DNA of 15,840 nucleotides from Anaerolineales bacterium (lineage in GTDB: Bacteria; Chloroflexota; Anaerolineae; Anaerolineales; UBA4823), in assembly GCA_016932955.1 (NCBI GenBank), contig JAFGBV010000123.1, positions 1 to 15,840 of the forward strand, written 5' to 3'. Below, piece after piece: positions 7,283 through 13,611 of the stretch (the stretch's first letter is position 1; each line of letters starts with the position of its first letter). The notes under the pieces are model-generated. The model ran no database searches and was not told where the DNA came from. It saw only the letters and a list, made by a program, of their open reading frames with translations. Made by a program: the position numbers and the translations under genes.

Positions 7283-8341
7283 ATGAATCCCCATACCTGT
7301 TCAACGTTCATGCTTTCCGCAGCCGGTCAACTGCTGATCGGGCATAATCTAGATGACTATGTACCGACTCCCGGGCTGGTGTTCATCAACAAACGCGGGA
7401 CTTCCAAGCACAATATCAGTTGGGACGACCTGAGATTTAAGAAAATGAAATCTCACCCCCGCATCCAATGGGTATCCCGGTTCGCCTCAATCACCTGCAA
7501 CGCCTTTGGCAAAGAATTTCCTGATGGCGGATTGAACGAGGCCGGGTTATACGTGGGTGAAATGACATTGCTGGGCAGCATCTACCCTGCAGCGGAAAAA
7601 CAACCAAAGTTCTACCATCACCAATGGATCCAATACCTGCTGGACAATTTCGAAACGGTTGAGCAGGTTCTCGCCGATCTTGGAAAAGTCGCCATCGAAG
7701 GCCACTGCCAGTGGCACTTTTTCGTTGCCGATGCGGGTGGGCAGGCTGCCACGATCGAGTTCCTCAAGGGCAATACCGTTGTCCACACCGATTCCAACAT
7801 GCCGGTCAAAGCGTTGTGCAATGCAGCCTACGACAAGGAACTGATCGCCCTGCAGGATCACGAAGGCTTCGGCGGGAATAAGCCGCTTGATTTCAGCGAC
7901 AAATCTGGCCCTTTGCGCTTTGCCCAGGCAGCCTCTATGCTCCTGCAATTTCAGCAACAGCCACCCCAGGCCCCCACTGTGGAGGATGCCTTTCGAATCC
8001 TGCAACAGCTAGATTGTGGCAACAACAAATGGCAGCTCGTCTTCGATGTTCCTCAAAGACGGTTGTATTATCGCACCTCGCTTGCCCAGAGCATCAAGTC
8101 AGCTTGCCTGACGTCGTTTGATCTTTCGGGTAACACACCGGCGATGATGCTGGATATCAACACTGGTGGTGAGGGAGATACCTCCGCCGGCTTTCGACCC
8201 TTCGACGAAACGCTCAATTGCCGCTTCATCAAACAAATGTGGGATGGCGTCAACATGGGCTTTGCACTCAATACCCTCTTTAAGCCGTTGCTGGTCAAAC
8301 GGCTGAGCGATTACCCCAAAACATTTGCAACGTGGCAGTAG
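7283..8341 (+). CDS. Choloylglycine hydrolase-like Ntn hydrolase (peptidase C59-type acylase)
   Basis: The protein has 352 residues. The Ntn-hydrolase layout is complete: Cys6 follows a five-residue MNPHT leader that would be removed to expose it as nucleophile, then GHNLDD (Asp24), GLNEAGLYVGEM (Asn85), LCNAAYD (Asn180) and SGPLRFAQAASML (Arg212). These match the Cys, Asp, Asn, Asn and Arg positions of bile salt hydrolases and penicillin V acylases. The usual GRNLD motif is GHNLD here, so the pocket Arg is His21. Such enzymes cleave linear amide bonds (conjugated bile salts, penicillin V, N-acyl amides, acyl-homoserine lactones). In a probably free-living bacterium an N-acyl amide is more likely than bile salt; that is inference. 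A purine-rich GAGAGGA lies at 7263-7269, somewhat far from the ATG. The gene probably forms an operon with the serine hydrolase upstream. Confidence 0.85.
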   Translation: MNPHTCSTFMLSAAGQLLIGHNLDDYVPTPGLVFINKRGTSKHNISWDDLRFKKMKSHPRIQWVSRFASITCNAFGKEFPDGGLNEAGLYVGEMTLLGSIYPAAEKQPKFYHHQWIQYLLDNFETVEQVLADLGKVAIEGHCQWHFFVADAGGQAATIEFLKGNTVVHTDSNMPVKALCNAAYDKELIALQDHEGFGGNKPLDFSDKSGPLRFAQAASMLLQFQQQPPQAPTVEDAFRILQQLDCGNNKWQLVFDVPQRRLYYRTSLAQSIKSACLTSFDLSGNTPAMMLDINTGGEGDTSAGFRPFDETLNCRFIKQMWDGVNMGFALNTLFKPLLVKRLSDYPKTFATWQ

Positions 8342-8354
8342 AATCCCCAAAACC

Positions 8355-8915
8355 TTACTCAATGAATGTTACGGTATTCTCTCTTCTCGGTTGGCGCTCG
8401 CCCAAAACCTCATTCCCATAGCCCAATGCCAGGGCATAGAACGGGGTGTAACCCTTGGGAATCTTCAGCTCATCCAAAAGGAACGCTCCTTCGGGTGTCA
8501 ACATCGCAACTTTGAAAGACCCAAGATAACAACTGCTTATTCCCAGGGATTGGGCAGCAATCGCCATGTTCTCGACCGCATTGGCGCAATCTGCCGCCGC
8601 ATAAACAGCGGCGTTATCCCCCGAAACGATGATCGCCATCGGCGCGCCTCTGAAACTGTCATACTTGGGATCTTGCGCCCTGAGGCGCCGCTCCTCATCA
8701 GGAGATAGCAGCATCACCTTTTTATTCTCCCCCGATATCCGGTCCAGGATGCCCCGGTTTGTAACCACCGTGAAGTGCCAGGGTTGGCAGTTCATCCCTG
8801 AGGGCGCGTATCGGCCGCATTCAAGGAGGATGGAGATTTTTTCTTTCTCCACTGGAGTAGATTCATAACTACGCACGCTTCTCCGGGCTAAGATGTTCTT
8901 GATCGTCTCATTCAT
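8355..8915 (-). CDS. Nitroreductase family flavoprotein (FMN-dependent NAD(P)H oxidoreductase)
   Basis: The product has 186 residues. The start at 8915 is chosen because GGAAGGG lies 7 nt upstream and the protein then begins MNETIKNILARRSVRSY, the usual family start; a longer reading to 9020 adds unrelated residues. Family signatures visible are RRSVRSYES near the N-terminus (FMN phosphate contact), GRYAPSGMNCQPWHFTVV at about residues 34-51, an ADCANAVENMAIAAQSLGI helix, and GISSCYLGSF in the C-terminal half. Proteins of this size are typically homodimers with FMN at the interface, and reduce nitro compounds, quinones or enones with NAD(P)H; the physiological substrate is not evident. The gene is convergent with the Ntn hydrolase, with 13 bp between stop codons, so it is a separate unit. 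Confidence 0.93.
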   Translation of the reverse strand: MNETIKNILARRSVRSYESTPVEKEKISILLECGRYAPSGMNCQPWHFTVVTNRGILDRISGENKKVMLLSPDEERRLRAQDPKYDSFRGAPMAIIVSGDNAAVYAAADCANAVENMAIAAQSLGISSCYLGSFKVAMLTPEGAFLLDELKIPKGYTPFYALALGYGNEVLGERQPRRENTVTFIE

Positions 8916-8922
8916 CGCGGAT

Positions 8923-8929
8923 CCCTTCC
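8923..8929 (-). promoter_or_regulatory. Ribosome binding site of the nitroreductase gene
   Basis: On the minus strand GGAAGGG precedes the ATG at 8915 by 7 nt. This decides between that start and the longer open frame reaching 9020. Confidence 0.8.
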
Positions 8930-8948
8930 AAAGATAATCATAACGTGA

Positions 8949-8962
8949 TGGATTATAATCCA
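8949..8962. promoter_or_regulatory. 14-bp palindrome containing TATAAT on both strands
   Basis: TGGATTATAATCCA is a perfect palindrome. It contains TATAAT on the plus strand at 8954-8959 and on the minus strand at 8957-8952. The minus-strand copy lies 36 bp upstream of the nitroreductase ATG, a normal distance for its -10 box. No good TTGACA is seen at 16-18 bp in either direction. It could be a promoter core, a repressor operator over the promoter, or both. Confidence 0.45.
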
Positions 8963-9031
8963 CATCAGAAGGCACCCCAGCCAATTCATGCGGATCCTTA
9001 CAACGAATTCCACCCAGCAAAGGCGGCTCCC

Positions 9032-9196
9032 ATGAGCATTCGTTACCAATGCAAAATTCCCAACCCTCAAGAGCTCTACCTCCGCAACCCCGCCCCCGAG
9101 ATCGTCACCTGGCAAAGGCGTGAAGCGCTGCGCTTGAGCAGTAAGGGCGCATGCCTGGCGCTGCATGATTCCAACACCTGGCATTTTTATCAATGA
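9032..9196 (+). CDS. Possible small hypothetical protein, 54 aa (83 aa from 8945)
   Basis: This reading frame fills the gap between the divergent nitroreductase and protease genes. The ATG at 8945 has no ribosome binding site and lies upstream of the palindromic -10-like box. The ATG at 9032 has AGGCGG about 5-8 nt before it and is the more credible start. The product (MSIRYQCKIPNPQEL...) is soluble, has two Cys and several Trp/Tyr residues, and ends in WHFYQ; I recognise no family. It stops 22 nt before the next gene's ATG, as a leading cistron would. It could equally be a chance ORF. Confidence 0.3.
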   Translation: MSIRYQCKIPNPQELYLRNPAPEIVTWQRREALRLSSKGACLALHDSNTWHFYQ

Positions 9197-9218
9197 TAAG
9201 CCGAGATTTGGGGAAACA

Positions 9219-11024
9219 ATGCGCGTTTCACAAAAGGCCATCACAATTCTGGCGAGTTTGATCCTTCTGGGGCTCGCCACTGGCTACAACTACGGGGAAT
9301 CCACTCCCCTTGCCATCTCGCCAGAGCCGTGCGAGTTAGCCGTCCTGGCGAATACCTCAGATCCCTACTATCCATTGGCAGAAGAAATCGCCCGGGTCGA
9401 AAACGCTCCCCTCGCCCACAACATCCAGGAGGCTATGGATTGCCAGCCGGTTTTCTTGCTATGGGTTGTGTCGCCAGGTTTTCTCTCCGACGCGGTCATG
9501 ATTGAGTATAGCCTGGCAATGAAGGATAGTCCACTCGTCATCTCCTCAGGCATTATCACTGCCTCTACGATGGAGGGGGCGCGCGAACTGTGGCAGCGGC
9601 ATGCACAGGTTCAAGCCATGAAATTTGTTGCAGTCAATGCGCCCAACCCCGCCGCTCATCTGGATACAGGGCAGATCATCGAGCTGACCCAAGGCTTATC
9701 CTCCATATCGCCCCTGACCAGATCCAATTTTATGGATGTTATCCAAACAGCCGATTACCTTACCTTCACCGGGCATGGTGGAAGCAACTATTTGAGATTG
9801 GATGAATACACAGTCATTAACTCGGGCGATGTGCCCAAGCTGAATAAAATTGTGATCGGCACAGGAAGCTGCCAGACGGTTCGCCCGTGGAGAACGAACT
9901 CAATTGCTCTCAGGTTTATCGATCAGGGCGCAGCCGCCTATGCTGGCTTTGTCTACAGCCCTAACGAAGGTTATCTCATCGGCGAATTCGATGGTTTGCC
10001 TTTTCGTTATACCTGGTCCGAATTCCCCATTGGTCACGTGATCCAGGCGCAGAGTCGCGGTACGCTCCAGGGGTTTGCCCAAATTCCTCACCTGTTCCTC
10101 CTGGGCGACCCGCGTATTGCATTGCAGTCAAATCCACCCTATCGATTGGTGACCGATAGCCTGGAAGATAAGCAGCGCACGCTGGTCTTCGAGAATGTGC
10201 CTGCCGGTGTAATCCCGATCTACATCGCAGGCGGAGCAGCCTATCATTTCGTCGAGGCATCAGGCATTACCGCAGCCGCAGAGCAGGATCCCTTCTACAA
10301 CAGCCGCCTGCAAATGGTCAACATCCTGGATGACAAATTCATTTTACTGGTTCATACAGGTGGCGATCTCACCCTGCGGCTACGCCTGAAAACTCCCTGG
10401 TATTGGTTCATCGGAGACATCTTGCTTGATTCGCTTGATCACACCTACGTGTTCAGCCAGCAATCTGGCGGAGATGTATTTGCGATTGGTTTTGCCGCAA
10501 TCCCATTGACATGGGCTGGATGGCAGATCATTAAAAAGCGCATCAGTTGGCAAAAGTTACGTGTTGCGATGATCCTGGGAGCCAGCGTAGCGACCATCCA
10601 AACGATCTACGTTCTGGTTCGGCTGGATGAAGTCACCATTACCTCGAAAATTGTTATTATCAGCCCTCTCAGCATCCTGGCATCCTTGATCCTGACAATA
10701 TGTGGGATATTGATCTTTTTCCAGGCACGTTCCGGGCTTGGCAGAGTCATCGCCGTAGGCGTGATGACCTTCATCAGTTGGGCTACGGCTGTTGGCTTGT
10801 GGATAGCGCTTGCGTTGATCAACCAGTTTAGCCTGTTGTCCGACTTTGGCACAGCGCTCTACAATTATTCCCCCAGCTTATTAGCCTTAGGCTCCTTTGT
10901 TCTCACCCTGATCCTCTCTGGCCTGGTGCTGATGTTTCTCGGCAAGTTTTCATCCCTGCTGGCTATCAAGCCACAATCAAGAATTGCGGAGGATTCTCAG
11001 GCACGATCAATAGGAGATAAGTAA
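9219..11024 (+). CDS. Gingipain/caspase-fold (clan CD, C25-like) protein with signal peptide and C-terminal membrane segments
   Basis: The protein has 601 residues from the ATG at 9219, which has GGGG five nt upstream and starts a clear export signal (MRVSQK then ITILASLILLGLA). The clan CD dyad is visible: His186 in TFTGHGGSNY, and Cys218 after the hydrophobic strand KIVIGTGSCQ. HLFLLGDPRIAL further on resembles the end of C25 catalytic domains. After a beta-rich stretch come about five membrane segments, near residues 419-440, 447-468, 477-501, 510-534 and 551-577. The likely topology is an external catalytic domain held by a multi-pass C-terminal anchor. Substrate and true proteolytic activity are unknown; the dyad residues are intact. 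The longer frame from 9165 only adds residues before the signal peptide and is rejected. The gene has its own ribosome binding site and no clear partner. Confidence 0.78.
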   Translation: MRVSQKAITILASLILLGLATGYNYGESTPLAISPEPCELAVLANTSDPYYPLAEEIARVENAPLAHNIQEAMDCQPVFLLWVVSPGFLSDAVMIEYSLAMKDSPLVISSGIITASTMEGARELWQRHAQVQAMKFVAVNAPNPAAHLDTGQIIELTQGLSSISPLTRSNFMDVIQTADYLTFTGHGGSNYLRLDEYTVINSGDVPKLNKIVIGTGSCQTVRPWRTNSIALRFIDQGAAAYAGFVYSPNEGYLIGEFDGLPFRYTWSEFPIGHVIQAQSRGTLQGFAQIPHLFLLGDPRIALQSNPPYRLVTDSLEDKQRTLVFENVPAGVIPIYIAGGAAYHFVEASGITAAAEQDPFYNSRLQMVNILDDKFILLVHTGGDLTLRLRLKTPWYWFIGDILLDSLDHTYVFSQQSGGDVFAIGFAAIPLTWAGWQIIKKRISWQKLRVAMILGASVATIQTIYVLVRLDEVTITSKIVIISPLSILASLILTICGILIFFQARSGLGRVIAVGVMTFISWATAVGLWIALALINQFSLLSDFGTALYNYSPSLLALGSFVLTLILSGLVLMFLGKFSSLLAIKPQSRIAEDSQARSIGDK

Positions 11025-11084
11025 AAATTAACATTAATATTCCTACCATTGGCTCGCGAGGCTTAAGCTGATCGAGGAGATGGC

Positions 11085-11168
11085 ATGAGCATCCCCATCC
11101 TGCAAGGGGTCAGTCCGCTTTCGGTGCTTGCTTTCGCCTTCCCGGAGTATATCTCTGGTGCGTTATAA
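11085..11168 (+). CDS. Possible 27-aa leader peptide / microprotein
   Basis: ATG at 11085 has GAGGAG at 11074-11079, 5 nt upstream, a better ribosome binding site than several longer genes here. It encodes MSIPILQGVSPLSVLAFAFP and seven more residues ending in SGAL, a moderately hydrophobic peptide. Its stop codon overlaps a TATAAT box 82 bp upstream of the phospholipase gene. At this length a chance ORF cannot be excluded. Confidence 0.3.
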   Translation: MSIPILQGVSPLSVLAFAFPEYISGAL

Positions 11169-11169
11169 T
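11164..11169 (+). promoter_or_regulatory. -10-like box upstream of the phospholipase gene
   Basis: TATAAT lies 81 bp before the ATG at 11251, which would give a 5' leader of about 75 nt. No convincing -35 is seen at 16-18 bp. The 11025-11250 gap otherwise holds only the 27-aa ORF and two adjacent 8-bp palindromes (11053-11068). Confidence 0.4.
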
Positions 11170-11238
11170 CGGAGCAGCCGCTCTCTCCCACAAGTGCCGA
11201 CAATAACGATAACAATTAGGTTAACACAACTGCAAATC

Positions 11239-11243
11239 AGGGG
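11239..11243 (+). promoter_or_regulatory. Ribosome binding site of the phospholipase gene
   Basis: AGGGG lies 7 nt before the ATG at 11251 and fixes that start. Confidence 0.7.
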
Positions 11244-11250
11244 ATAAACA

Positions 11251-13485
11251 ATGGACCACACCGACTTCATACCCCAACTACCACTCTTTGCCAACCTTAC
11301 CGCGCAGGCAGCTCAGGCGCTCTCCGCGATCATGGAAGAAAAAAAACTGCCATCCGGGGCTGTGCTGTTTCGCCAGGGCGATCCGGGAAATGGCTTCTAC
11401 ATCGTCATCTCCGGGAAGCTTTCTGCTTCCCAGCACATGCCGGATGGCACCGATGCCTTGCTCAGTCCGCTAGGTTCGGGAGAATGCGCTGGCGAGCTAT
11501 CCCTGCTCACCGGTCAGCCGTACCATCTCACGCTTGTTGCCAGCGAAGATACCCGCTTGCTCTTCCTGCCCAAATCCACCATTGACCGCCTGGCTGAAGA
11601 ACAGCCAGCCATGTTTATTGAGTTAACCGATGCCTTGTTGCCGCGCTTTCAAGAAGCCCAGGTCAATCAGGCGCTCACCCGTCTGTTTGGACAATTGGAT
11701 GAAAGCGTGATGCGCGACCTGCAAAGCAGGTTAGAATGGCGCCACCTCGACTGCGGAGAGATTCTCTGCCGCCAGGGAGAGCCAGGGAATGAGATGTATA
11801 TCGTGATCCAGGGTCGTTTGCGCTTTGAGGTAGAAATTAACGGCATCACTCGCGACCTGGGCGAGGTCGGGGCCGGCGAGAGCATCGGCGAATTTTCCCT
11901 GCTCACCGAAAGCGGATCCCCAGAGAGCATCCGCAGCGCCACCGTGTACGCCACCCGCCTGACAGATGTAGTTGTCATCTCCCGGTCCATCTTCGAGAAC
12001 ATGCTCTGCCAATCTCCCCAAGCCCTGCTGAAGCTCACCCGCCAGATCATCCGGCGCGAGCTGCGTATCTCTCGATCAGCTCCTATAAGCATCAGCGCTC
12101 AAGTAATCGCCGTGGTTCCTCTTCAACCAGGCCCGCTGAACGAGGAGTTCACCCGGCAGTTAGCAGATTCCTTTGGCATCCTGGGCTCTACACTACTGTT
12201 GGATCCCCACCGCTTTGAGCAGCTCTATGGCAAGCCCAATATAGCCCAAACTCCCCTCGACCATCCTGCCAGTCTCTTAATCAGCACCTGGCTGGATGAG
12301 CGCGAGCGCCAGCATCACTTTGCCGTCTATGATACGCAGCCTGTATTGGATGAGATGGGGAGCTTTTCACCCTGGGCGCAGCGCTGCATCGAAGATGCAG
12401 ATATCATTCTCCTGGTCGGTGAGGCCAGTGTTGACCCAGCCCTCACTGCGGTGGAATCCGCCCTCGCCTCCGCCCAAACCCGCGCCCGCCTGGAGTTGGT
12501 GCTGCTCCACCCAACTGGATGCCCTGCGCCTTCTGGCACCGCTGCCTGGCTGGCGCCCCGCCGTTCCGCTTACTATCCCCTTCATACCCACCACCATGTT
12601 CGCCTGGGCAACCTGGCTGACTATCGCCGCCTGTCCCGCCGCCTGAGTGGACGCCCGGTCGGGTTGGCGCTCAGTGGTGGGGGAGCGCGCGGCTGGGCCC
12701 ATATCGGCGTGATGAAAGCGATGGAAGAGGCTAATCTCGAAGTCGATTGGGTAGGGGGCGCCAGCATGGGAGCAATCATTGCCGCCGGCATTGCCCTCGA
12801 TTGGCCCGTTGAGAGGCTACGCGAGCTGGCTGCCAGTTTCTCAGACCCCAAAAAACTGCTCGATTACACCCTGCCCTATTCTTCGATCACCGCCACCCGC
12901 CGCATCACTTCCTTATTGCAAGAGTTATGTGGGAATACCCAGATCGAAGATACCTGGCGGCCTTATTTCTGTATTTCTGCCAACCTGACACGCGGCGAAG
13001 AACAGTTGCATGACAGTGGCACTTTGTGGAAAGCCATGCGCGCCAGTATGGCTTTCCCAGCCGTATTCGCCCCCATCCTGGATCAAGGCTGTGTCCTGAT
13101 CGATGGCGGCGCAGCGAACAACCTGCCCATTGACCGCTTACGCGAACTCTGCCCCACCGGCACGGTCGTCGGAGTGGATCTGATCACCAGCAGCCCCACG
13201 GTCGGGCCGTACTCCTTCGGTCCTAGCTTATCGGGTTGGCAGGCTCTTTGGGCAAGGCTGAGTCCATTCTCCCGCCGGGTGCGCGCGCCCAACCTGCTTG
13301 ACATCGTGGCTGGCATCGTCTACAGCAACAATCGCTACCGGCTAAACGAAGTATTGCACTGCGCCGACCTGCTCATCCGCGTGCCGGTTGAAGCCTACGG
13401 CTTGCTAGAATTCGACAAATATTCCCAGATCATCGAGCTGGGATATCAATCCGCCAAAGAGCAGTTGCAGGGTTTCAAGCGCTGA
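11251..13485 (+). CDS. NTE/PNPLA6-type patatin phospholipase with two cNMP-binding domains
   Basis: The protein has 744 residues. Two cyclic-nucleotide-binding (CAP/CNB) folds come first: PLFANL...FRQGDPGNGFYIVISGKL (about 8-130), and GEILCRQGEPGNEMYIVIQ (about 140-270). A middle region follows that resembles eukaryotic neuropathy target esterase (STWLDERE, HHHVRLG, RRLSRRLSGRPVGLAL). The patatin domain has oxyanion motif GGGARG at 476-481, nucleophile Ser505 in GASMG and Asp618 in DGG, so the Ser-Asp dyad is intact. Family members hydrolyse lysophospholipids and phosphatidylcholine. In CNB1 the phosphate-binding Arg is replaced (GELSLLTGQPYHLTL), while CNB2 keeps GEFSLL...IRSAT, so control by a cyclic nucleotide would act through CNB2. 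No membrane segment is obvious, unlike eukaryotic NTE. The protein is probably cytosolic or peripheral. Confidence 0.93.
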   Translation: MDHTDFIPQLPLFANLTAQAAQALSAIMEEKKLPSGAVLFRQGDPGNGFYIVISGKLSASQHMPDGTDALLSPLGSGECAGELSLLTGQPYHLTLVASEDTRLLFLPKSTIDRLAEEQPAMFIELTDALLPRFQEAQVNQALTRLFGQLDESVMRDLQSRLEWRHLDCGEILCRQGEPGNEMYIVIQGRLRFEVEINGITRDLGEVGAGESIGEFSLLTESGSPESIRSATVYATRLTDVVVISRSIFENMLCQSPQALLKLTRQIIRRELRISRSAPISISAQVIAVVPLQPGPLNEEFTRQLADSFGILGSTLLLDPHRFEQLYGKPNIAQTPLDHPASLLISTWLDERERQHHFAVYDTQPVLDEMGSFSPWAQRCIEDADIILLVGEASVDPALTAVESALASAQTRARLELVLLHPTGCPAPSGTAAWLAPRRSAYYPLHTHHHVRLGNLADYRRLSRRLSGRPVGLALSGGGARGWAHIGVMKAMEEANLEVDWVGGASMGAIIAAGIALDWPVERLRELAASFSDPKKLLDYTLPYSSITATRRITSLLQELCGNTQIEDTWRPYFCISANLTRGEEQLHDSGTLWKAMRASMAFPAVFAPILDQGCVLIDGGAANNLPIDRLRELCPTGTVVGVDLITSSPTVGPYSFGPSLSGWQALWARLSPFSRRVRAPNLLDIVAGIVYSNNRYRLNEVLHCADLLIRVPVEAYGLLEFDKYSQIIELGYQSAKEQLQGFKR

Positions 13486-13505
13486 GGCTTCATTTTCAGC
13501 CCATC

Positions 13506-13530
13506 TTGACCAACAAAGCAGATGTATAAT
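13506..13530 (+). promoter_or_regulatory. Promoter-like sequence upstream of the SUMF1 lipoprotein gene
   Basis: TATAAT at 13525-13530 is preceded by TTGACC at 13506-13511, but the spacer is only 13 bp, short for a sigma-70-type promoter. The -10 box may work with a different weak -35. The start point would fall near 13537, giving a leader of about 75 nt. Confidence 0.45.
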
Positions 13531-13564
13531 AGCCTTCGCAAGACAGCAGAGAGCTATTCTTGCC

Positions 13565-13584
13565 CATTCTGAAATGCCAGAATG
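13565..13584 (+). promoter_or_regulatory. Small hairpin in the 5' leader of the SUMF1 lipoprotein gene
   Basis: CATTCTG and CAGAATG form a perfect 7-bp stem around a 6-nt loop (AAATGC), 15 nt before the AAGGA ribosome binding site. It is too weak for a terminator; it may affect translation or be chance. Confidence 0.3.
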
Positions 13585-13598
13585 ATCTCACAGTTTAA

Positions 13599-13603
13599 AA
13601 GGA
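13599..13603 (+). promoter_or_regulatory. Ribosome binding site of the SUMF1 lipoprotein gene
   Basis: AAGGA lies 8 nt before the ATG at 13612 and supports that start, which also gives a proper signal peptide. Confidence 0.7.
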
Positions 13604-13611
13604 TTTGACCA

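Noticed and set aside
8916..9020. 35-residue N-terminal extension of the nitroreductase
   Set aside because: A strong ribosome binding site and the standard family N-terminus place the start at 8915.
9025..9038. 14-nt identity GGCTCCCATGAGCA between 5794-5807 and 9025-9038, each around a possible start codon
   Set aside because: In a window this long about one exact 14-mer match is expected by chance, and similarity fades right after it.
11053..11068. Two adjacent 8-bp palindromes (CTCGCGAG and GCTTAAGC)
   Set aside because: Each is short enough to occur by chance, they form no longer symmetric structure and do not line up with a promoter.
13483..13503. Possible terminator hairpin after the phospholipase gene (GCTG...CAGC)
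   Set aside because: The stem is only 4 bp with a long loop and no T-run.
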